Program-made: the position numbers and the translations under genes | Shown: positions 36,127 through 46,259 of the stretch, one piece after another | Layout: every line of letters begins with the position of its first letter | Numbering within the stretch: position 1 is the first letter of the stretch | Notes under the pieces: model-generated | Database searches by the model: none | What the model was told of the DNA's origin: nothing | The model's input: only the letters and a program-made list of their open reading frames with translations | Source of the DNA: Rhodococcus sp. HNM0569 | GTDB lineage: Bacteria; Actinomycetota; Actinomycetes; Mycobacteriales; Mycobacteriaceae | DNA: 64,000 bases | NCBI RefSeq assembly: GCF_012726205.1 | Contig: NZ_JAASAE010000004.1 | Location: 1 to 64,000, forward strand | Reading direction: 5' to 3'

Positions 36127-36993
36127 ATGCCCGAACTTCCCGAGGTGGAGGCGCTCGCCGGGTTCCTGCGCGAGCACGCGGTGGGCGCGGTCGTCGGCCG
36201 CGTCGACGTCGCGGCGATGAGCGTGCTCAAGACGTTCGATCCGCCGGTCACAGCGCTGCAGGGCCGCGACGTCACGGGTGCCGACCGATTCGGCAAGTTC
36301 CTCGCGCTCGACTGCGACGGGCTGTGGCTGGTGACGCACCTGTCGCGGGCGGGCTGGCTGCGCTGGTCCGACAGCCCGTCGCCCAACCCACCGAAGCCCG
36401 GCAAGGGTCCGCTCGCGCTGCGCGTGCACCTGTTCACGCCCACCGGCGACACCCCGGCGTTCGACCTCACCGAAGCCGGCACGAAGAAACGGCTCGCGGT
36501 GTGGGTGGTCGACGACCCGCAGCAGGTGCCCGGCATCGCGCGGCTCGGCCCCGACGCGCTCGCCGTCACCGAAACCGAGTTCGCGCACATCCTCGCGGGC
36601 ACGAACGCCCGCATCAAGACGGTCCTCGTCGATCAGTCGTTGCTCGCGGGCATCGGCAACGCCTACTCCGACGAGATCCTGCACACCGCCCGGTTGTCGC
36701 CCTTCGCCACCGCGAAATCACTGAAACCCGAGCAGGTCTCGGCCCTGTATGCGGCGATGCGCGACGAGCTCGCCGATGCCGTCGCGCGCTCGGCCGGTCA
36801 GGACGCGGCGCGGCTCAAGGGCGAGAAGCGCTCCGGCATGGCGGTACACGGCCGGGCGGGGCAGACGTGCCCCGTGTGCGGCGACACGGTGCGCGAGGTG
36901 TCCTTCTCCGAACGGTCGTTCCAGTACTGCCCCACCTGCCAGACCGGCGGCAAGATCCTCGCCGACCGCCGCATGTCCCGACTGCTCAAGTAG
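36127..36993 (+). CDS. Fpg/Nei-family DNA glycosylase
   Basis: A 288-residue base-excision repair enzyme. The N-terminal MPELPEVE supplies the catalytic Pro2/Glu3. The helix-two-turn-helix region contains [19 protein letters not shown]. The C-terminal zinc finger is CPVC...CPTC followed by [12 protein letters not shown]. It removes oxidised bases and cuts the strand. TAACCT lies 6 nt before the ATG. Its last 8 bp overlap the convergent MerR-clamp gene. Confidence 0.92.
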   Translation: MPELPEVEALAGFLREHAVGAVVGRVDVAAMSVLKTFDPPVTALQGRDVTGADRFGKFLALDCDGLWLVTHLSRAGWLRWSDSPSPNPPKPGKGPLALRVHLFTPTGDTPAFDLTEAGTKKRLAVWVVDDPQQVPGIARLGPDALAVTETEFAHILAGTNARIKTVLVDQSLLAGIGNAYSDEILHTARLSPFATAKSLKPEQVSALYAAMRDELADAVARSAGQDAARLKGEKRSGMAVHGRAGQTCPVCGDTVREVSFSERSFQYCPTCQTGGKILADRRMSRLLK

Positions 36994-38038
36994 GCCCGGC
37001 AGCACGGTCCGGTCGCACGGGCATCACGAGCGTCATGAGGTCGCCGTCCGTGGCCGACCGTACGGTCATCGGTTGATCGGGTGCCGTCAAGTCGAGCATC
37101 ACCTCCGGTCCCACCGCGGATTCCACTGCGGCGGACAGTGTCTCGGGATTCGCGTGCAGGGCGATCGGCTCGCCGCGCACCACGGCGGCGAGCGTCGTCG
37201 GACCGGCAGTCAACGTGCCGTCCGACGCGGCGAGGGGCAGCGGCCCCTCGGTGTCGAGTGCGCGGCGCAGCGCGGCCCGCTCGACCACGACGTGCGTGCG
37301 TGCGGTGGGCAGGGCCGCCAGCATCGCCCGGTAGTCGGGGTAGGTGCCCGCGACGGTGTCGCACGTGGCCTCGCTGACGGTGTCGCACGTGGCCTCCCCG
37401 GCGCTGTCGGCGAACCGGATCACGGCCTCGGCCGAGCCGATGCGCACGATGCGGTCGCCGGTCAGCCACGCGGTGACCGCCCGGAGGCTGTCGAGCTCGG
37501 CGACCGCCGACCACTCGGAATGCCCGCGGGGGACCGCGAGGGTGCGCGTCGCGAGCCGGTACCGGTCGGTCGCGGTGAGCGAGAGCTCGCCGTCGCGGCA
37601 CTCGAACAGCACGCCGTGCAGGATCGGGATCTCGTGACCCGACGCGGCTGCCGAGATCACCTGCCCGATCGCCTCGCGCAACTCGGCCGCATGCACCGGT
37701 GTGCCCGGCGCGCCTGCTCCGAACTCGCGCGCCACCGCGGCAGCGACGTCGGCACGCTCGCGCATGGTGCGCACGTGCTCGTCGAGCGCGTGCTGCGCGG
37801 AATCGGGGTCGCCGTCGAGCACCGCGGTGACCGCCGCGAGCGGCATGTCGATTTCGCGGAGCCGCCGGATCGCGACGGCCCGTTCGACCTGGTCGCCCGC
37901 GTAGTAGCGGTAGCCGGTGGCCGGGTCGACCCATGCGGGCGGGAGCACGCCGCTGTCGTCGTAGAAGCGCAATGCGCTGGTCGTCAGGCCACTCGCCCGG
38001 GCCATCGCACCGATCGTCATCGTGTCTGTTTCGTTCAC
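36986..38038 (-). CDS. MerR-type HTH fused to a DNA polymerase III beta-clamp-like domain
   Basis: A 350-residue two-part protein. Residues 1-100 are a MerR winged HTH (MTIGAMARASGLTTSALRFY, then ATGYRYYAGDQVERA) and a coiled helix. Residues 115-350 resemble DnaN: EIPILHGVLFECRDGELSLT followed by ATDRYRLATRTL, and a C-terminus PMTVRSATDGDLMTLVMPVR that matches the end of the sliding clamp. Such fusions are known, uncharacterised, in actinobacteria. It could sense clamp partners or nucleotides. GTG start at 38038; an in-frame ATG at 38020 is equally possible. Confidence 0.82.
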   Translation of the reverse strand: MNETDTMTIGAMARASGLTTSALRFYDDSGVLPPAWVDPATGYRYYAGDQVERAVAIRRLREIDMPLAAVTAVLDGDPDSAQHALDEHVRTMRERADVAAAVAREFGAGAPGTPVHAAELREAIGQVISAAASGHEIPILHGVLFECRDGELSLTATDRYRLATRTLAVPRGHSEWSAVAELDSLRAVTAWLTGDRIVRIGSAEAVIRFADSAGEATCDTVSEATCDTVAGTYPDYRAMLAALPTARTHVVVERAALRRALDTEGPLPLAASDGTLTAGPTTLAAVVRGEPIALHANPETLSAAVESAVGPEVMLDLTAPDQPMTVRSATDGDLMTLVMPVRPDRAAGPT

Positions 38039-38078
38039 CGGTTCATGATCGGGTTTCGACCGACACGAAGGTCAAGCG

Positions 38079-38840
38079 TCACGTGCCGGAGCCGTGCCTG
38101 CCCTCGCCCGACGCGAACCGTTCGGCCCCCGCGATGGCGTCGGATTCGAGCGAGACGATGCCGTGCTCGTGTTCGATGCCGAGCGCATCCACCTCGTTAC
38201 GGCCCGCCGAATCGAGCAGGGACAGCCGGTCGTGTCGCATGCACGTCTGCGGGAAGGCCGCGATCCGGGCGGCGAGTTCCTCTGCGGCGCTGCGCGCGCC
38301 GCCGTCCGCAACGACGCGGTTGACGAGCCCGATCGCGAGAGCCTCGTCGGCATCGACGGCCCGTCCGGTGAGGACGAGGTCGAGCGCATGCGACTGCCCG
38401 ATCAGCCGCGGCAGCCGCACCGTGCCGCCGTCGATCAACGGGACTCCCCACCGGCGGCTGAACACGCCGAACGTCGAGCTTTCCTCCGCGACGCGCAGAT
38501 CGCACCACAGTGCGAGTTCGAGCCCGCCCGCGACGGCATATCCCGACACGGCGGCGATCACGGGTTTCGACAGGCGCAGTCTCGTGGGACCCATCGGTCC
38601 CGGCCCGCCCGGTGTGACCCGGTTGGCACGCTCGGTGCCGAGCGCCTTGAGATCGGCTCCCGCGCAGAAGGTTCCGCCCTCGCCCCACAGTACGGCGACG
38701 GACGCGTCGTCGTCGGAGTCGAACGCCGTGAACGCCTCGTACAACTCGGCCGCGGTGGGCCCGTCGACGGCATTGCGTGCGTCGGGGCGCGACAACACGA
38801 TGGTGGTGACAGGTCCGGTGGTCTCGATGCGCACTGTCAT
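38079..38840 (-). CDS. Enoyl-CoA hydratase/isomerase (crotonase) family protein
   Basis: A 253-residue crotonase. The oxyanion-hole segments are GGTFCAGADLKAL and VSGYAVAGGLELALWCDLRVA. The catalytic glutamate position lies in GVFSRRWGVPLIDGGTVRLP, where the sequence reads VPLIDGG, so hydratase activity is not assured. It could act on a fatty acyl-CoA or a related substrate. It is followed on the same strand by the MerR-clamp gene, 40 bp away. Confidence 0.83.
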   Translation of the reverse strand: MTVRIETTGPVTTIVLSRPDARNAVDGPTAAELYEAFTAFDSDDDASVAVLWGEGGTFCAGADLKALGTERANRVTPGGPGPMGPTRLRLSKPVIAAVSGYAVAGGLELALWCDLRVAEESSTFGVFSRRWGVPLIDGGTVRLPRLIGQSHALDLVLTGRAVDADEALAIGLVNRVVADGGARSAAEELAARIAAFPQTCMRHDRLSLLDSAGRNEVDALGIEHEHGIVSLESDAIAGAERFASGEGRHGSGT

Positions 38841-38862
38841 ACTGCGACAGTAGTGGCGGGGA

Positions 38863-39603
38863 TCAGCCGTTTCGGTCGATCCATCTTTTCTTGTCCGCGC
38901 CGACGTGCCATCCGGTGTAGACGATGCCCAGCTCGTCGTCGTCCCGGTGGCGCAGCCGGGTCCTGTCGCGATCGTCGAGATTGTCGTGGAAGAGCTTGCC
39001 GACCCAGATCGGTGGCTCGACCACTCCATGGCGGACGCGTCCGGCCTTGCGCGCGAGACGGCCCGCGCGATCGAAGACGTCGCCCATGTAGACGACCCCG
39101 GCGCGCCCGGGACCGTCGCCGCAGACCCGGACCATCAGCGCACGCCCGTAGTCGACTCCGATCCCGATGTCGAGTGGCCCGAATCCACGCTTGGCGTACA
39201 GGGTGTTGAGGAGCAGGGTCGTCGAGTTCGCGGTCACTGCGACGTCGAAGAGGGCGTCGATGTCGGTGCGGTGACGGGTGTCGTAGACGGCCCAGACACG
39301 GTGACCGACGATGTCGACCTCCCGGACCCGCTCGTGACCATTGAGCACCGCCACCATCTCGGAGGCGAACGCCCGGTAGATCTTGGCGAGCACGGGGCGC
39401 GGGTGGCTGCCGGTCAGCGCGGGCGAGGCGTGCACGTCGACGAACAATGCCGAACATGTGCCGTAGCAGCCACCCACACGCGTGATCCGATCGCGTGTGG
39501 GCAGGGCGACTGCGTCCTCGACGCCGCGGGCGGGCTGGTCGAGGATGTCGTTGATGCGATCGGCGCTGGCGAACCAGTCGTACGGCTCGTAGATCCCGTC
39601 CAT
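38863..39603 (-). CDS. Class III nucleotidyl-cyclase-like protein, apparently degenerate
   Basis: A 246-residue protein with a cyclase-homology fold. SALFVDVHAS has the first metal Asp, IVGHRVWAVYDT replaces the second metal Asp region (normally GDxxxAxF), GIGVDYGRALM matches the GIGINTG turn, and VYMGDVFDRAGRLA matches the GxxVNxAaRL helix with Asp for the transition-state Asn. Two catalytic positions therefore differ from active enzymes. It may bind rather than make nucleotides. There is no clear ribosome site; it is followed by the crotonase gene. Confidence 0.65.
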   Translation of the reverse strand: MDGIYEPYDWFASADRINDILDQPARGVEDAVALPTRDRITRVGGCYGTCSALFVDVHASPALTGSHPRPVLAKIYRAFASEMVAVLNGHERVREVDIVGHRVWAVYDTRHRTDIDALFDVAVTANSTTLLLNTLYAKRGFGPLDIGIGVDYGRALMVRVCGDGPGRAGVVYMGDVFDRAGRLARKAGRVRHGVVEPPIWVGKLFHDNLDDRDRTRLRHRDDDELGIVYTGWHVGADKKRWIDRNG

Positions 39604-39909
39604 GATGGTGACGACGGTGGGCGGCGGGGAGGGAGATGCGGCGCGCGGCAGGTGCGGCGGCGCGCAGGCAGGACGAGCATCGGGTGTCGCTCGGACGGCC
39701 GGGCCTCCCGGTCGGGAGGGTGAGCCGCCGCGGCAAGGGTGCCGCCGCGTCGGCCGTGCAGCTCGCAGGCGGAGCCGGCCATGTACGAGCATAGGGGCAT
39801 CACCCGGCCGGCGAACAGGGTCGAGCGTCAGGCGTGTGCCGCCCACCGGGGCGATCCAGGCTCAGCCCCGCACCTCGGCATGTCGGCCTGAAGTTCTAGC
39901 GTTGTCGGT
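39604..39909. other. 306-bp divergent intergenic region
   Basis: Between the cyclase-like gene (-) and the hydrolase gene (+). No supported ORF. It contains CCGGGCCTCCCGGTCGGG-type GC-rich hairpins around 39701-39720. TAGCGT at 39897-39902, exactly 7 nt before the hydrolase ATG, is a likely leaderless -10 element. Confidence 0.45.
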
Positions 39910-40761
39910 ATGCACGGACAGACACTCGGACTTCCCGATCCGGTCTTCGTGGACCTCGACGGTGCGTCCGTCGCGACGTACGTTCTGGAGCCGGAATCGG
40001 GACGGTCGCGGGGCGACGTCGTGTTCTGCCACGGGACGCCGTGGTCGGCCGCCGTGTGGGCGCGTATCGCACATGCGACGGCCCGCGATCACCGAGTCTT
40101 CCTCTGGGACATGCCGGGCTACGGCGCGTCGACGATGTCGGCCTCGGTCCCGGTGGATCTGGTGGCACAACGACGGCGCTTTGCCCGACTGCTGGAGATG
40201 TGGTCGCTCGAGAGGCCCTGGGTCGTCGCGCACGACATCGGGGGTGCCGTCGCGCTCGGTACGCACCTGCTCGAATCGGCCGAGTACGCCGGGCTGTACC
40301 TCCTCGACGTGGTGATGCTCGAACCTTGGGGCTCGCCGTTCTTTCGGCTCGTTGCCGAGAACGAGGACGTGTTCGTCCGTATCCCCGTCGCACTGCACGC
40401 GGCGCTGGTGCGTGAGTACATCGCGGGCGCCGAGTGCGGCGAGCTCGATCCCGAGACCCTCGATGCACTCGCCGCGCCGTGGTGCGGTGTCGACGGTCGT
40501 GCCGCGTTCTATCGGCAGATCGCCCGGCTGACACCACGACACACGCGACCGATCGCAGCGGTGCTGGGGGAGGTTCGGTGCCCGACACGGATCGGCTGGG
40601 GCGCGGACGACCCGTGGATTCCCGTCGAGCAGGCGTCGAGGCTGCGCGACCTGTTGCCAGGAGCGCCGGAGGTCGCAGTGTTCGCCGGCGCCGGGCATCT
40701 CACTCCGCTCGCCGCGTGCGGCGCCGTCGCACGCGAGTTGGCGCAGTGGCTGGAGAGATGA
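39910..40761 (+). CDS. Alpha/beta hydrolase with aspartate nucleophile (dehalogenase/epoxide-hydrolase type)
   Basis: A 283-residue alpha/beta hydrolase. The oxyanion turn is FCHGTPWS (His41). The nucleophile elbow is VVAHDIGGAVAL with Asp109 instead of Ser, as in haloalkane dehalogenases, fluoroacetate dehalogenases and epoxide hydrolases. An acid is available in GWGADDPWIP and the catalytic His is in FAGAGHLTPL. The substrate is not identifiable. It ends 3 bp before the convergent SGNH gene. Confidence 0.83.
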   Translation: MHGQTLGLPDPVFVDLDGASVATYVLEPESGRSRGDVVFCHGTPWSAAVWARIAHATARDHRVFLWDMPGYGASTMSASVPVDLVAQRRRFARLLEMWSLERPWVVAHDIGGAVALGTHLLESAEYAGLYLLDVVMLEPWGSPFFRLVAENEDVFVRIPVALHAALVREYIAGAECGELDPETLDALAAPWCGVDGRAAFYRQIARLTPRHTRPIAAVLGEVRCPTRIGWGADDPWIPVEQASRLRDLLPGAPEVAVFAGAGHLTPLAACGAVARELAQWLER

Positions 40762-40764
40762 CGT

Positions 40765-41598
40765 CTACACGCCCAGGAATGCGTCGGCCACGAGGTCGGC
40801 GGTGTAGTGGCGGCCGAGCAGCGTGGGATGGACGGGTGTGCCGTCGTCGCCCGGGCCGATCCCGGTGAGGGAGACGTGGCGCGCGCCGTCGGGCGCGCAC
40901 ATCGAGTGCGTGTCGTCCTGCTGCCGGTTGACCATCGTGAAGCCTGCGCGGTCGACGGCGGCCGCGATCTCGTCGTTGAGGCGGCGCTGCACGCGGTTCG
41001 CGAAATCGACACCGGGTTGCGTGGTCAGGGCCTCGGCGAAGCAGCCCGCCGCGTCGTCCGGGAGCACCCGCAGGTAGCCCACGACGACGACCTTCGCGTG
41101 CGGCGCATGCGCGCGGACCGCGTCGTAGGCGGTGTCGCGCGCGGGGCCGAGCCGGTCGAGTTTCGCGTCGGTGGCCTGCTGGAACTCGGGCGTGCACGCG
41201 AGGGCGACGAGGCAGTTCTGCACGAGGTCGCCGAACAGGTCGTCGTTGTTGCCGCCGATCGACAGCGACACATAGCGGGTGTTCGCGGACAGGCCTGCGA
41301 CCTGCGCGCCCATCGGGGTGTCCTCGGTGAGATCCGCGGTGTCGGCGCCGCCGCAGGCCCAGTCGCCGAAGCTGACACCGGGCAGCCGCGCGGCGACGAG
41401 CCTGCCGACGCTGTCGCTCGCCTGCGCGCAGCCGCCGTGCATCTCTCCGCTGGCGAACGAACCGGTGGCGACGTACGAGTCGCCCAGCGACACGTACTGG
41501 GCGCCGACGGGTGCGGGCGCAGGCATCGCCGACGCCGTGCCCGCGACGCCGAGTGCGAGGGCCGTCAGGATTCCGATCACCGATCCCGCTCGACGCAT
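40765..41598 (-). CDS. Secreted SGNH/GDSL-type hydrolase
   Basis: A 277-residue exported esterase/lipase. A signal peptide ends near TASAMP (residue 25). Block I is YVSLGDSYVATGSF (nucleophile Ser41), the Gly of block II lies in the SFGDWACGGADTAD region, block III is SIGGNNDDLFG and block V is DGTPVHPTLLG (Asp/His). Several cysteines suggest disulfides. It resembles secreted actinobacterial lipases such as SCO7513. Confidence 0.87.
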   Translation of the reverse strand: MRRAGSVIGILTALALGVAGTASAMPAPAPVGAQYVSLGDSYVATGSFASGEMHGGCAQASDSVGRLVAARLPGVSFGDWACGGADTADLTEDTPMGAQVAGLSANTRYVSLSIGGNNDDLFGDLVQNCLVALACTPEFQQATDAKLDRLGPARDTAYDAVRAHAPHAKVVVVGYLRVLPDDAAGCFAEALTTQPGVDFANRVQRRLNDEIAAAVDRAGFTMVNRQQDDTHSMCAPDGARHVSLTGIGPGDDGTPVHPTLLGRHYTADLVADAFLGV

Positions 41599-41640
41599 GG
41601 GCCGCCTCCCACTACTCGAATGTGTTGCACGTCACATTGC

Positions 41641-41659
41641 GTCGACTGTAGCAGTCGAC
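41641..41659. terminator. Short perfect hairpin downstream of irtB
   Basis: GTCGACTG-TAG-CAGTCGAC is an exact 8-bp inverted repeat in the 119-bp gap between the SGNH start and the irtB stop. It may end the irtAB transcript or act as an operator for the SGNH gene. Confidence 0.4.
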
Positions 41660-41717
41660 CGGAGCGATCTACTGCAGGTCGGCCGTCACTTCGATGCGAG
41701 AGCGAAATCGGAGCCGG

Positions 41718-43475
41718 TCAGTCGGCCGAGGCAGTGAACCGCCATCCGGCCGCGTCGTGCTGGTGCCGCCAGAAGTCGGCGAATCGTCCTCCTGCTGCGA
41801 GCAACTCGTCCACGCTTCCGTCCTCGACGATCCTGCCGCCCTCGAGGAACAGAACACGATCTGCACCCGCGATCGTGGAGAGCCGGTGGGTGACGACGAT
41901 GCGGGTCCGGCGGCGTGGGTCGGCGGTGATCGCGTCGGCGACGGCGGCTTCGTTCTCCGCGTCGAGCGCGCTCGTCCCCTCGTCGACGAGCAGCAGCGAC
42001 GACGGCTTCACCAGTGCCCGGGCGATCGACACGCGTTGACGCTCACCACCCGACAGTGCTGTTCCCGCCTCACCGACCAGGGTGGCCGTGTCTTCCGGTA
42101 GTCGGCTCGCGAACTGTTCGACGCGGGAGAGTCGCAGCGCGGAGGCGAGTTCGTCGGCGTCTGCATCGGGATTGCCGGCGAGCACGTTCTCGCGGATGGT
42201 CCCCGCGAACAGATACGGCTGTTGGAAGACGACGCTCGTGTCCGCGGTGCGCTCCGCCCGGTCGAGTGTGCGGCGGTCGATACCGCCGACGACGACACTG
42301 CCGCCGGTGGGTTCTTCCAGACCGGCGACCAACGCGAGCAGTGTGCTCTTGCCCGAGCCCGACGGGCCGACGACGGCGGTCGTGCGGCCTGCCTCGAACA
42401 CGACGTCGAGACCGTCGAAGATCGGGGTGTCCGACGAGTCGGCGACCGAAGAGTCGTAACGAAAGGTGACCTCCCGCAATTCGACCGTCGGTGCCTCGTC
42501 CGTGGCCGGTGCACGCGTGCCGCCCGCCGGATCCGCCGCGTCGAGGACGGTACGGATGTCGCGCACGGAGCTGCGCGTGGACGTGGTTGCGGCCGCGAGA
42601 TCGCCCAGCGACGCGAAGGGTTCGAGATAACGGACGACGACGACGATCAGCGCGATGGACTCGGGAATGCCGAGGGTGCCGCGCACGGCCAGCCAGGTGG
42701 TGGTCGAGGCGAGCAGCAGCAGTGCTACCTGACTGGCCAGGCTGAACAGCACCTCGCCGGGAATCTGCAGCGCCAGCAGCCGAAGGGTGGCACCGCGCTG
42801 CGCGTCGAGTGCGGCTCCCACCTGGCCGCGCGCGGGCTCGGCGCGGCGTGCGGCGCGCAATGCCGCTTGCGTACGGACGAACTCGAGAATGCGTTCGGTG
42901 AGTGCACTGTTGGACTCGGCCGCGAGTTCGTCCGCTCGACAGGTGAGGCGTTCGGTCGCCCAGAGGGCGCCGAGAACCAGCGGTACCGCGACGAGCGCGA
43001 CGACGCCGAGTTGCCAGGCGATCGGGAGCAAGGCCACGCCGATCGCGACGGGCAGGAGTACGGCCTGGATCAACGGTGTCACCAGATAGCCGACCAGCCC
43101 GACCAGGTCGGGCCCAGTGGTTGCGATCGCACGCCGTGCGGTGGCGGTGTTGTCCGCAGTGAACCAGCGCAGGGGAATCCGCGCCACCTGCGTGGACACC
43201 TCGTGCTGGGCGCGGTCGAGGATGGCGAAGCCGAGATCGAATCCGACACGCGATGCGACGGAATCGACGATCCACCCCACGACGACGCCGCCGGTCAGTG
43301 CCGCGACCCACGGCCACGCGTCACTCGGCTCGTCCGTGAACAGTGCCGACACCAGCGGGACCACCAGGACGACGGCGACCGCCCGCAGCAGCGTCGAGAC
43401 GATCGTCAGGACGAGATAACCCCAGACCTTCGCCCGGTGCTCCTCGGGGAGCAGGGCCGACAGCGTTCGGATCAT
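41718..43475 (-). CDS. irtB: Iron-siderophore ABC importer half-transporter IrtB
   Basis: A 585-residue exporter-fold ABC protein with six N-terminal helices. The nucleotide domain has Walker [10 protein letters not shown], signature [15 protein letters not shown] and Walker [13 protein letters not shown]. It pairs with IrtA to import ferric carboxymycobactin-type siderophores across the inner membrane, as in mycobacteria. Its ATG overlaps the irtA stop by 4 nt. Under the same IdeR-like box as irtA. Confidence 0.88.
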   Translation of the reverse strand: MIRTLSALLPEEHRAKVWGYLVLTIVSTLLRAVAVVLVVPLVSALFTDEPSDAWPWVAALTGGVVVGWIVDSVASRVGFDLGFAILDRAQHEVSTQVARIPLRWFTADNTATARRAIATTGPDLVGLVGYLVTPLIQAVLLPVAIGVALLPIAWQLGVVALVAVPLVLGALWATERLTCRADELAAESNSALTERILEFVRTQAALRAARRAEPARGQVGAALDAQRGATLRLLALQIPGEVLFSLASQVALLLLASTTTWLAVRGTLGIPESIALIVVVVRYLEPFASLGDLAAATTSTRSSVRDIRTVLDAADPAGGTRAPATDEAPTVELREVTFRYDSSVADSSDTPIFDGLDVVFEAGRTTAVVGPSGSGKSTLLALVAGLEEPTGGSVVVGGIDRRTLDRAERTADTSVVFQQPYLFAGTIRENVLAGNPDADADELASALRLSRVEQFASRLPEDTATLVGEAGTALSGGERQRVSIARALVKPSSLLLVDEGTSALDAENEAAVADAITADPRRRTRIVVTHRLSTIAGADRVLFLEGGRIVEDGSVDELLAAGGRFADFWRHQHDAAGWRFTASAD

Positions 43476-46132
43476 CGGACGTACTCCTGTGTCTCCGAGG
43501 CGTTTCCGGCCTCCCAGAGCCGGCGATACCGTCCGCCGGAAGCGAGCAGTGCGTCGTGTGTGCCGCACTGTGCCACTCGGCCACCGTCGAGCACCACGAT
43601 GCGATCGGCACCGGTGACGGTGCGCAGGCGGTGCGCGATGACGAGCACCGTGCGGCCGGCCGCCAGCCGGTCGATCGCCCGCTGTACGAGGAACTCCGAC
43701 TCCGGATCGGCGAAGGCCGTGGCCTCGTCCAGAATCAGAACGGGGGTGTCGGCGAGCAGCGCCCGCGCGATGGTGATGCGTTGCCGTTCGCCGCCTGACA
43801 GCCCGGACCCGGTGCCGAGTACCGTGCCGTAGCCGTCGGGCAGCCGCAGGATCCGGTCGTGGATCTGTGCCCCGCGCGCCGCCCGTTCGACGTCCTCGTC
43901 GGACGCGTCGGGCACCGCCAAGGCGATGTTCTCCCGCACCGTGCCGTGCACCAGCTGTGCGTCCTGGAACACGAACCCGACTTTCGTGTACAGCTCGTCG
44001 GGGTCCAGGGTGGCGATGTCGCGTCCGCCGACGCGAATGCTCCCGCCGTCCAGGTCGTGGAAACGGGCGAGTAGCGCCGCCACGGTCGATTTTCCGGCGC
44101 CGGAGGGGCCGACCAGCGCCGTGATCGTGCCGGGCTCGAGGGTGAGCGAGACGTTCTCGACGACGGGAACGCCGGTGCGGTAACCGAATGTCACGTCGTC
44201 GAACACCACTCGACCCGCGGGTTCTTCGGCTGCGCCCACGGATGTCGAGGTGCCGAGTTCGCGCTCGTCGAGCACGTTCTGGATGTTGCGTGCCGCGAGC
44301 TGCCCCTCGCGAAGGCCGGACACGCCGTAGCCGATGCCGAGCAGCCGGGCGCCGAATGTGGTGCCCAGGAACAGGAACGGCAACAGGTCGACCGGGTCGA
44401 GCCGATCGGTCGTCACGAGCACCGTGCCGACCACTGCGATGAGCCAGAGGAAGGTGACCGGCCGGGTGGCGAGGTCCATCGCGGACTTCTTGCCGACGAA
44501 CGGCCGCTGCCAGTCGCCGAGGAAGCCGACGTAGTCGTCGAGGCTTCGCCGGAACTGCGATGCCGCGGACCCGCCGAATGCGCGGATGACGGGTTGACCG
44601 TCGAGATAGGACGTCGCCTCGGATTTCATCCGTTCCGCCCACTGCTGCGACTGCACGATCTTGGGCCCGGACTGCGCCATCATCGTCGCCATCGTGAAGA
44701 CGTACGCGAGCACGGGGAGCAGCAACACCAGGGCGAGTCGCCAGTCGACCCAGAACAGGTAGCCGAGCACGGCCACCGGGGCGACGGCCGCAGCGACGGC
44801 ATCGGTGACCGCGTGCGTGACGAGATAGTGCAGGGACAATGTGTCGCCGGAGACGAGTTTGTCGATCCGGCCCGAAGTTCGCGCGGTGAACCAGCCCAGC
44901 GGCAGCCGGGACAGTTTGCCGAGCAGGCGACCACGCAGATCCCGGCCGAAGCGTGCGTCGACGGTGTGCAACCACAGTTGGAGAGCCGTTTCCAGCAGGG
45001 CCCCGGCGCCGAGCAGTCCGAGGGCCCACAGGCCCAACGTCCACAGCGTCGACGTCTCGCTGCCCGCCAACAGATTCCGGGCCAGTTCCACGAGAAGTAG
45101 GTAGGGGGAGAGCTGAAGGAGGGTGACGAGGAACTGCAGGATCCCGGCCGTCCACAATGCCGGGCGCAGCGGCCGGAGCAGCCTGCCACCGGCCTGTGAA
45201 CGCCAGTGTCCGCGCCGGCGCGAGACTGCCGGGGAAGCCGCGTCCGACCTGCTGCCGGACCGATCTTCCGGCGGAGTCGTGGTGGCGAACGGCGGAGTCG
45301 TGGTGGCGACCGATGCGGTGTCGGCGCCGGAGGTTTCGGCGACGGTCCGGGCGTCGGGCGGCTCGTCGGCGACAATCTCGGAGCCGTCGCGTTGCGTGCC
45401 CATCGACCGTCCGTGCACCCAATACGCCTGCGCGTGGATCTCCGCTTTGGGGAAGCCGAACTCGCCTTTGAGGCGTGCTCGAATGTGCTTGAGTGACTTC
45501 GACTCGGATCCTGCCCACGCCTTCCAGTCCGACCAGTCGCGAGCGTCGAGTGCGTCGGCCACCGCGGTCTCCGAGGTCCGCGGCACCCAGTGCACTCGGG
45601 CGCGCGGATGCTCGCTGAGCGCGATGTGCCGATCGTCCTCGTGATGCTGCTCGAGGTAGACCTCGACGTCCACGGTGTGCGGGACCGCGTCGAGGACGGT
45701 GTTGATCGCCGGAATCGAGGCTGCGTCGCCGATCAGCAGGTATCCCGCGGGGAGCTCGTGGTCGACAGCGAAGCCCTTCGACCCGAAGGACGCGACCTCG
45801 ACGGTTTCGCCACCGGACACCTGGCGAGCCCACGTCGATGCGGGTCCGCTCGGCTCGTGCAGAACGAAGTCGACGGCGAAACGGCCCGTGTGGACGTCCA
45901 CTTCGGCGATCGTGTATCCGCGCTGGAACTCCGTCTCGGATCCTGCGGGATCGGGGAACCAGAAGCGCAGCCATGCCGTCGGTTCGATCGTGATGTCCTC
46001 GAACAGCGTCGGCGCGCTGAGCCACACCCGGCGCATGTGAGGGAGTGGATCCTCCGTGCCGAGCACCGCGGCCGTGTGGTACCGAACCCCCAGGCCACGC
46101 AGCACCGCCCCTTGGAAGCCTCTGCGAGACAT
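43472..46132 (-). CDS. irtA: IrtA: siderophore-interacting FAD domain fused to an ABC half-transporter
   Basis: An 886-residue protein. Residues 1-270 are a siderophore-interacting (SIP) flavoreductase domain with [19 protein letters not shown] and [14 protein letters not shown] Ser/Thr/Pro-rich linker follows, then six helices and an ATPase with [24 protein letters not shown] and [10 protein letters not shown]. The SIP domain reduces ferric siderophore after import by the IrtAB heterodimer. ATG at 46132 with GGAGGGGAGGG. The upstream IdeR-like box implies repression by iron. Confidence 0.92.
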   Translation of the reverse strand: MSRRGFQGAVLRGLGVRYHTAAVLGTEDPLPHMRRVWLSAPTLFEDITIEPTAWLRFWFPDPAGSETEFQRGYTIAEVDVHTGRFAVDFVLHEPSGPASTWARQVSGGETVEVASFGSKGFAVDHELPAGYLLIGDAASIPAINTVLDAVPHTVDVEVYLEQHHEDDRHIALSEHPRARVHWVPRTSETAVADALDARDWSDWKAWAGSESKSLKHIRARLKGEFGFPKAEIHAQAYWVHGRSMGTQRDGSEIVADEPPDARTVAETSGADTASVATTTPPFATTTPPEDRSGSRSDAASPAVSRRRGHWRSQAGGRLLRPLRPALWTAGILQFLVTLLQLSPYLLLVELARNLLAGSETSTLWTLGLWALGLLGAGALLETALQLWLHTVDARFGRDLRGRLLGKLSRLPLGWFTARTSGRIDKLVSGDTLSLHYLVTHAVTDAVAAAVAPVAVLGYLFWVDWRLALVLLLPVLAYVFTMATMMAQSGPKIVQSQQWAERMKSEATSYLDGQPVIRAFGGSAASQFRRSLDDYVGFLGDWQRPFVGKKSAMDLATRPVTFLWLIAVVGTVLVTTDRLDPVDLLPFLFLGTTFGARLLGIGYGVSGLREGQLAARNIQNVLDERELGTSTSVGAAEEPAGRVVFDDVTFGYRTGVPVVENVSLTLEPGTITALVGPSGAGKSTVAALLARFHDLDGGSIRVGGRDIATLDPDELYTKVGFVFQDAQLVHGTVRENIALAVPDASDEDVERAARGAQIHDRILRLPDGYGTVLGTGSGLSGGERQRITIARALLADTPVLILDEATAFADPESEFLVQRAIDRLAAGRTVLVIAHRLRTVTGADRIVVLDGGRVAQCGTHDALLASGGRYRRLWEAGNASETQEYVR

Positions 46133-46183
46133 CGCCCTCCCCTCCGATCCGTCCCGGACGTGCGACCCGACCCCGCCCTCGAA

Positions 46184-46202
46184 TTCGGTTAGCCTACCCA
46201 TA
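46184..46202 (-). promoter_or_regulatory. IdeR/DmdR iron box upstream of irtAB
   Basis: TTCGGTTAGCCTACCCATA matches the 19-bp IdeR consensus TTAGGTTAGSCTAACCTAA at 15 of 19 positions. It is 52 bp before the irtA start. Regulation is inferred from the match and the gene content. Confidence 0.75.
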
Positions 46203-46259
46203 GAAGGGCGGGTGGGCCAGCGGTTCGTGCACCGAGCGCGCGGCAACCCTCGGGAGCCG

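Noticed and set aside
38863-39603. Cyclic-nucleotide anti-phage system
   Set aside because: No effector gene is next to it and the catalytic residues look degenerate.
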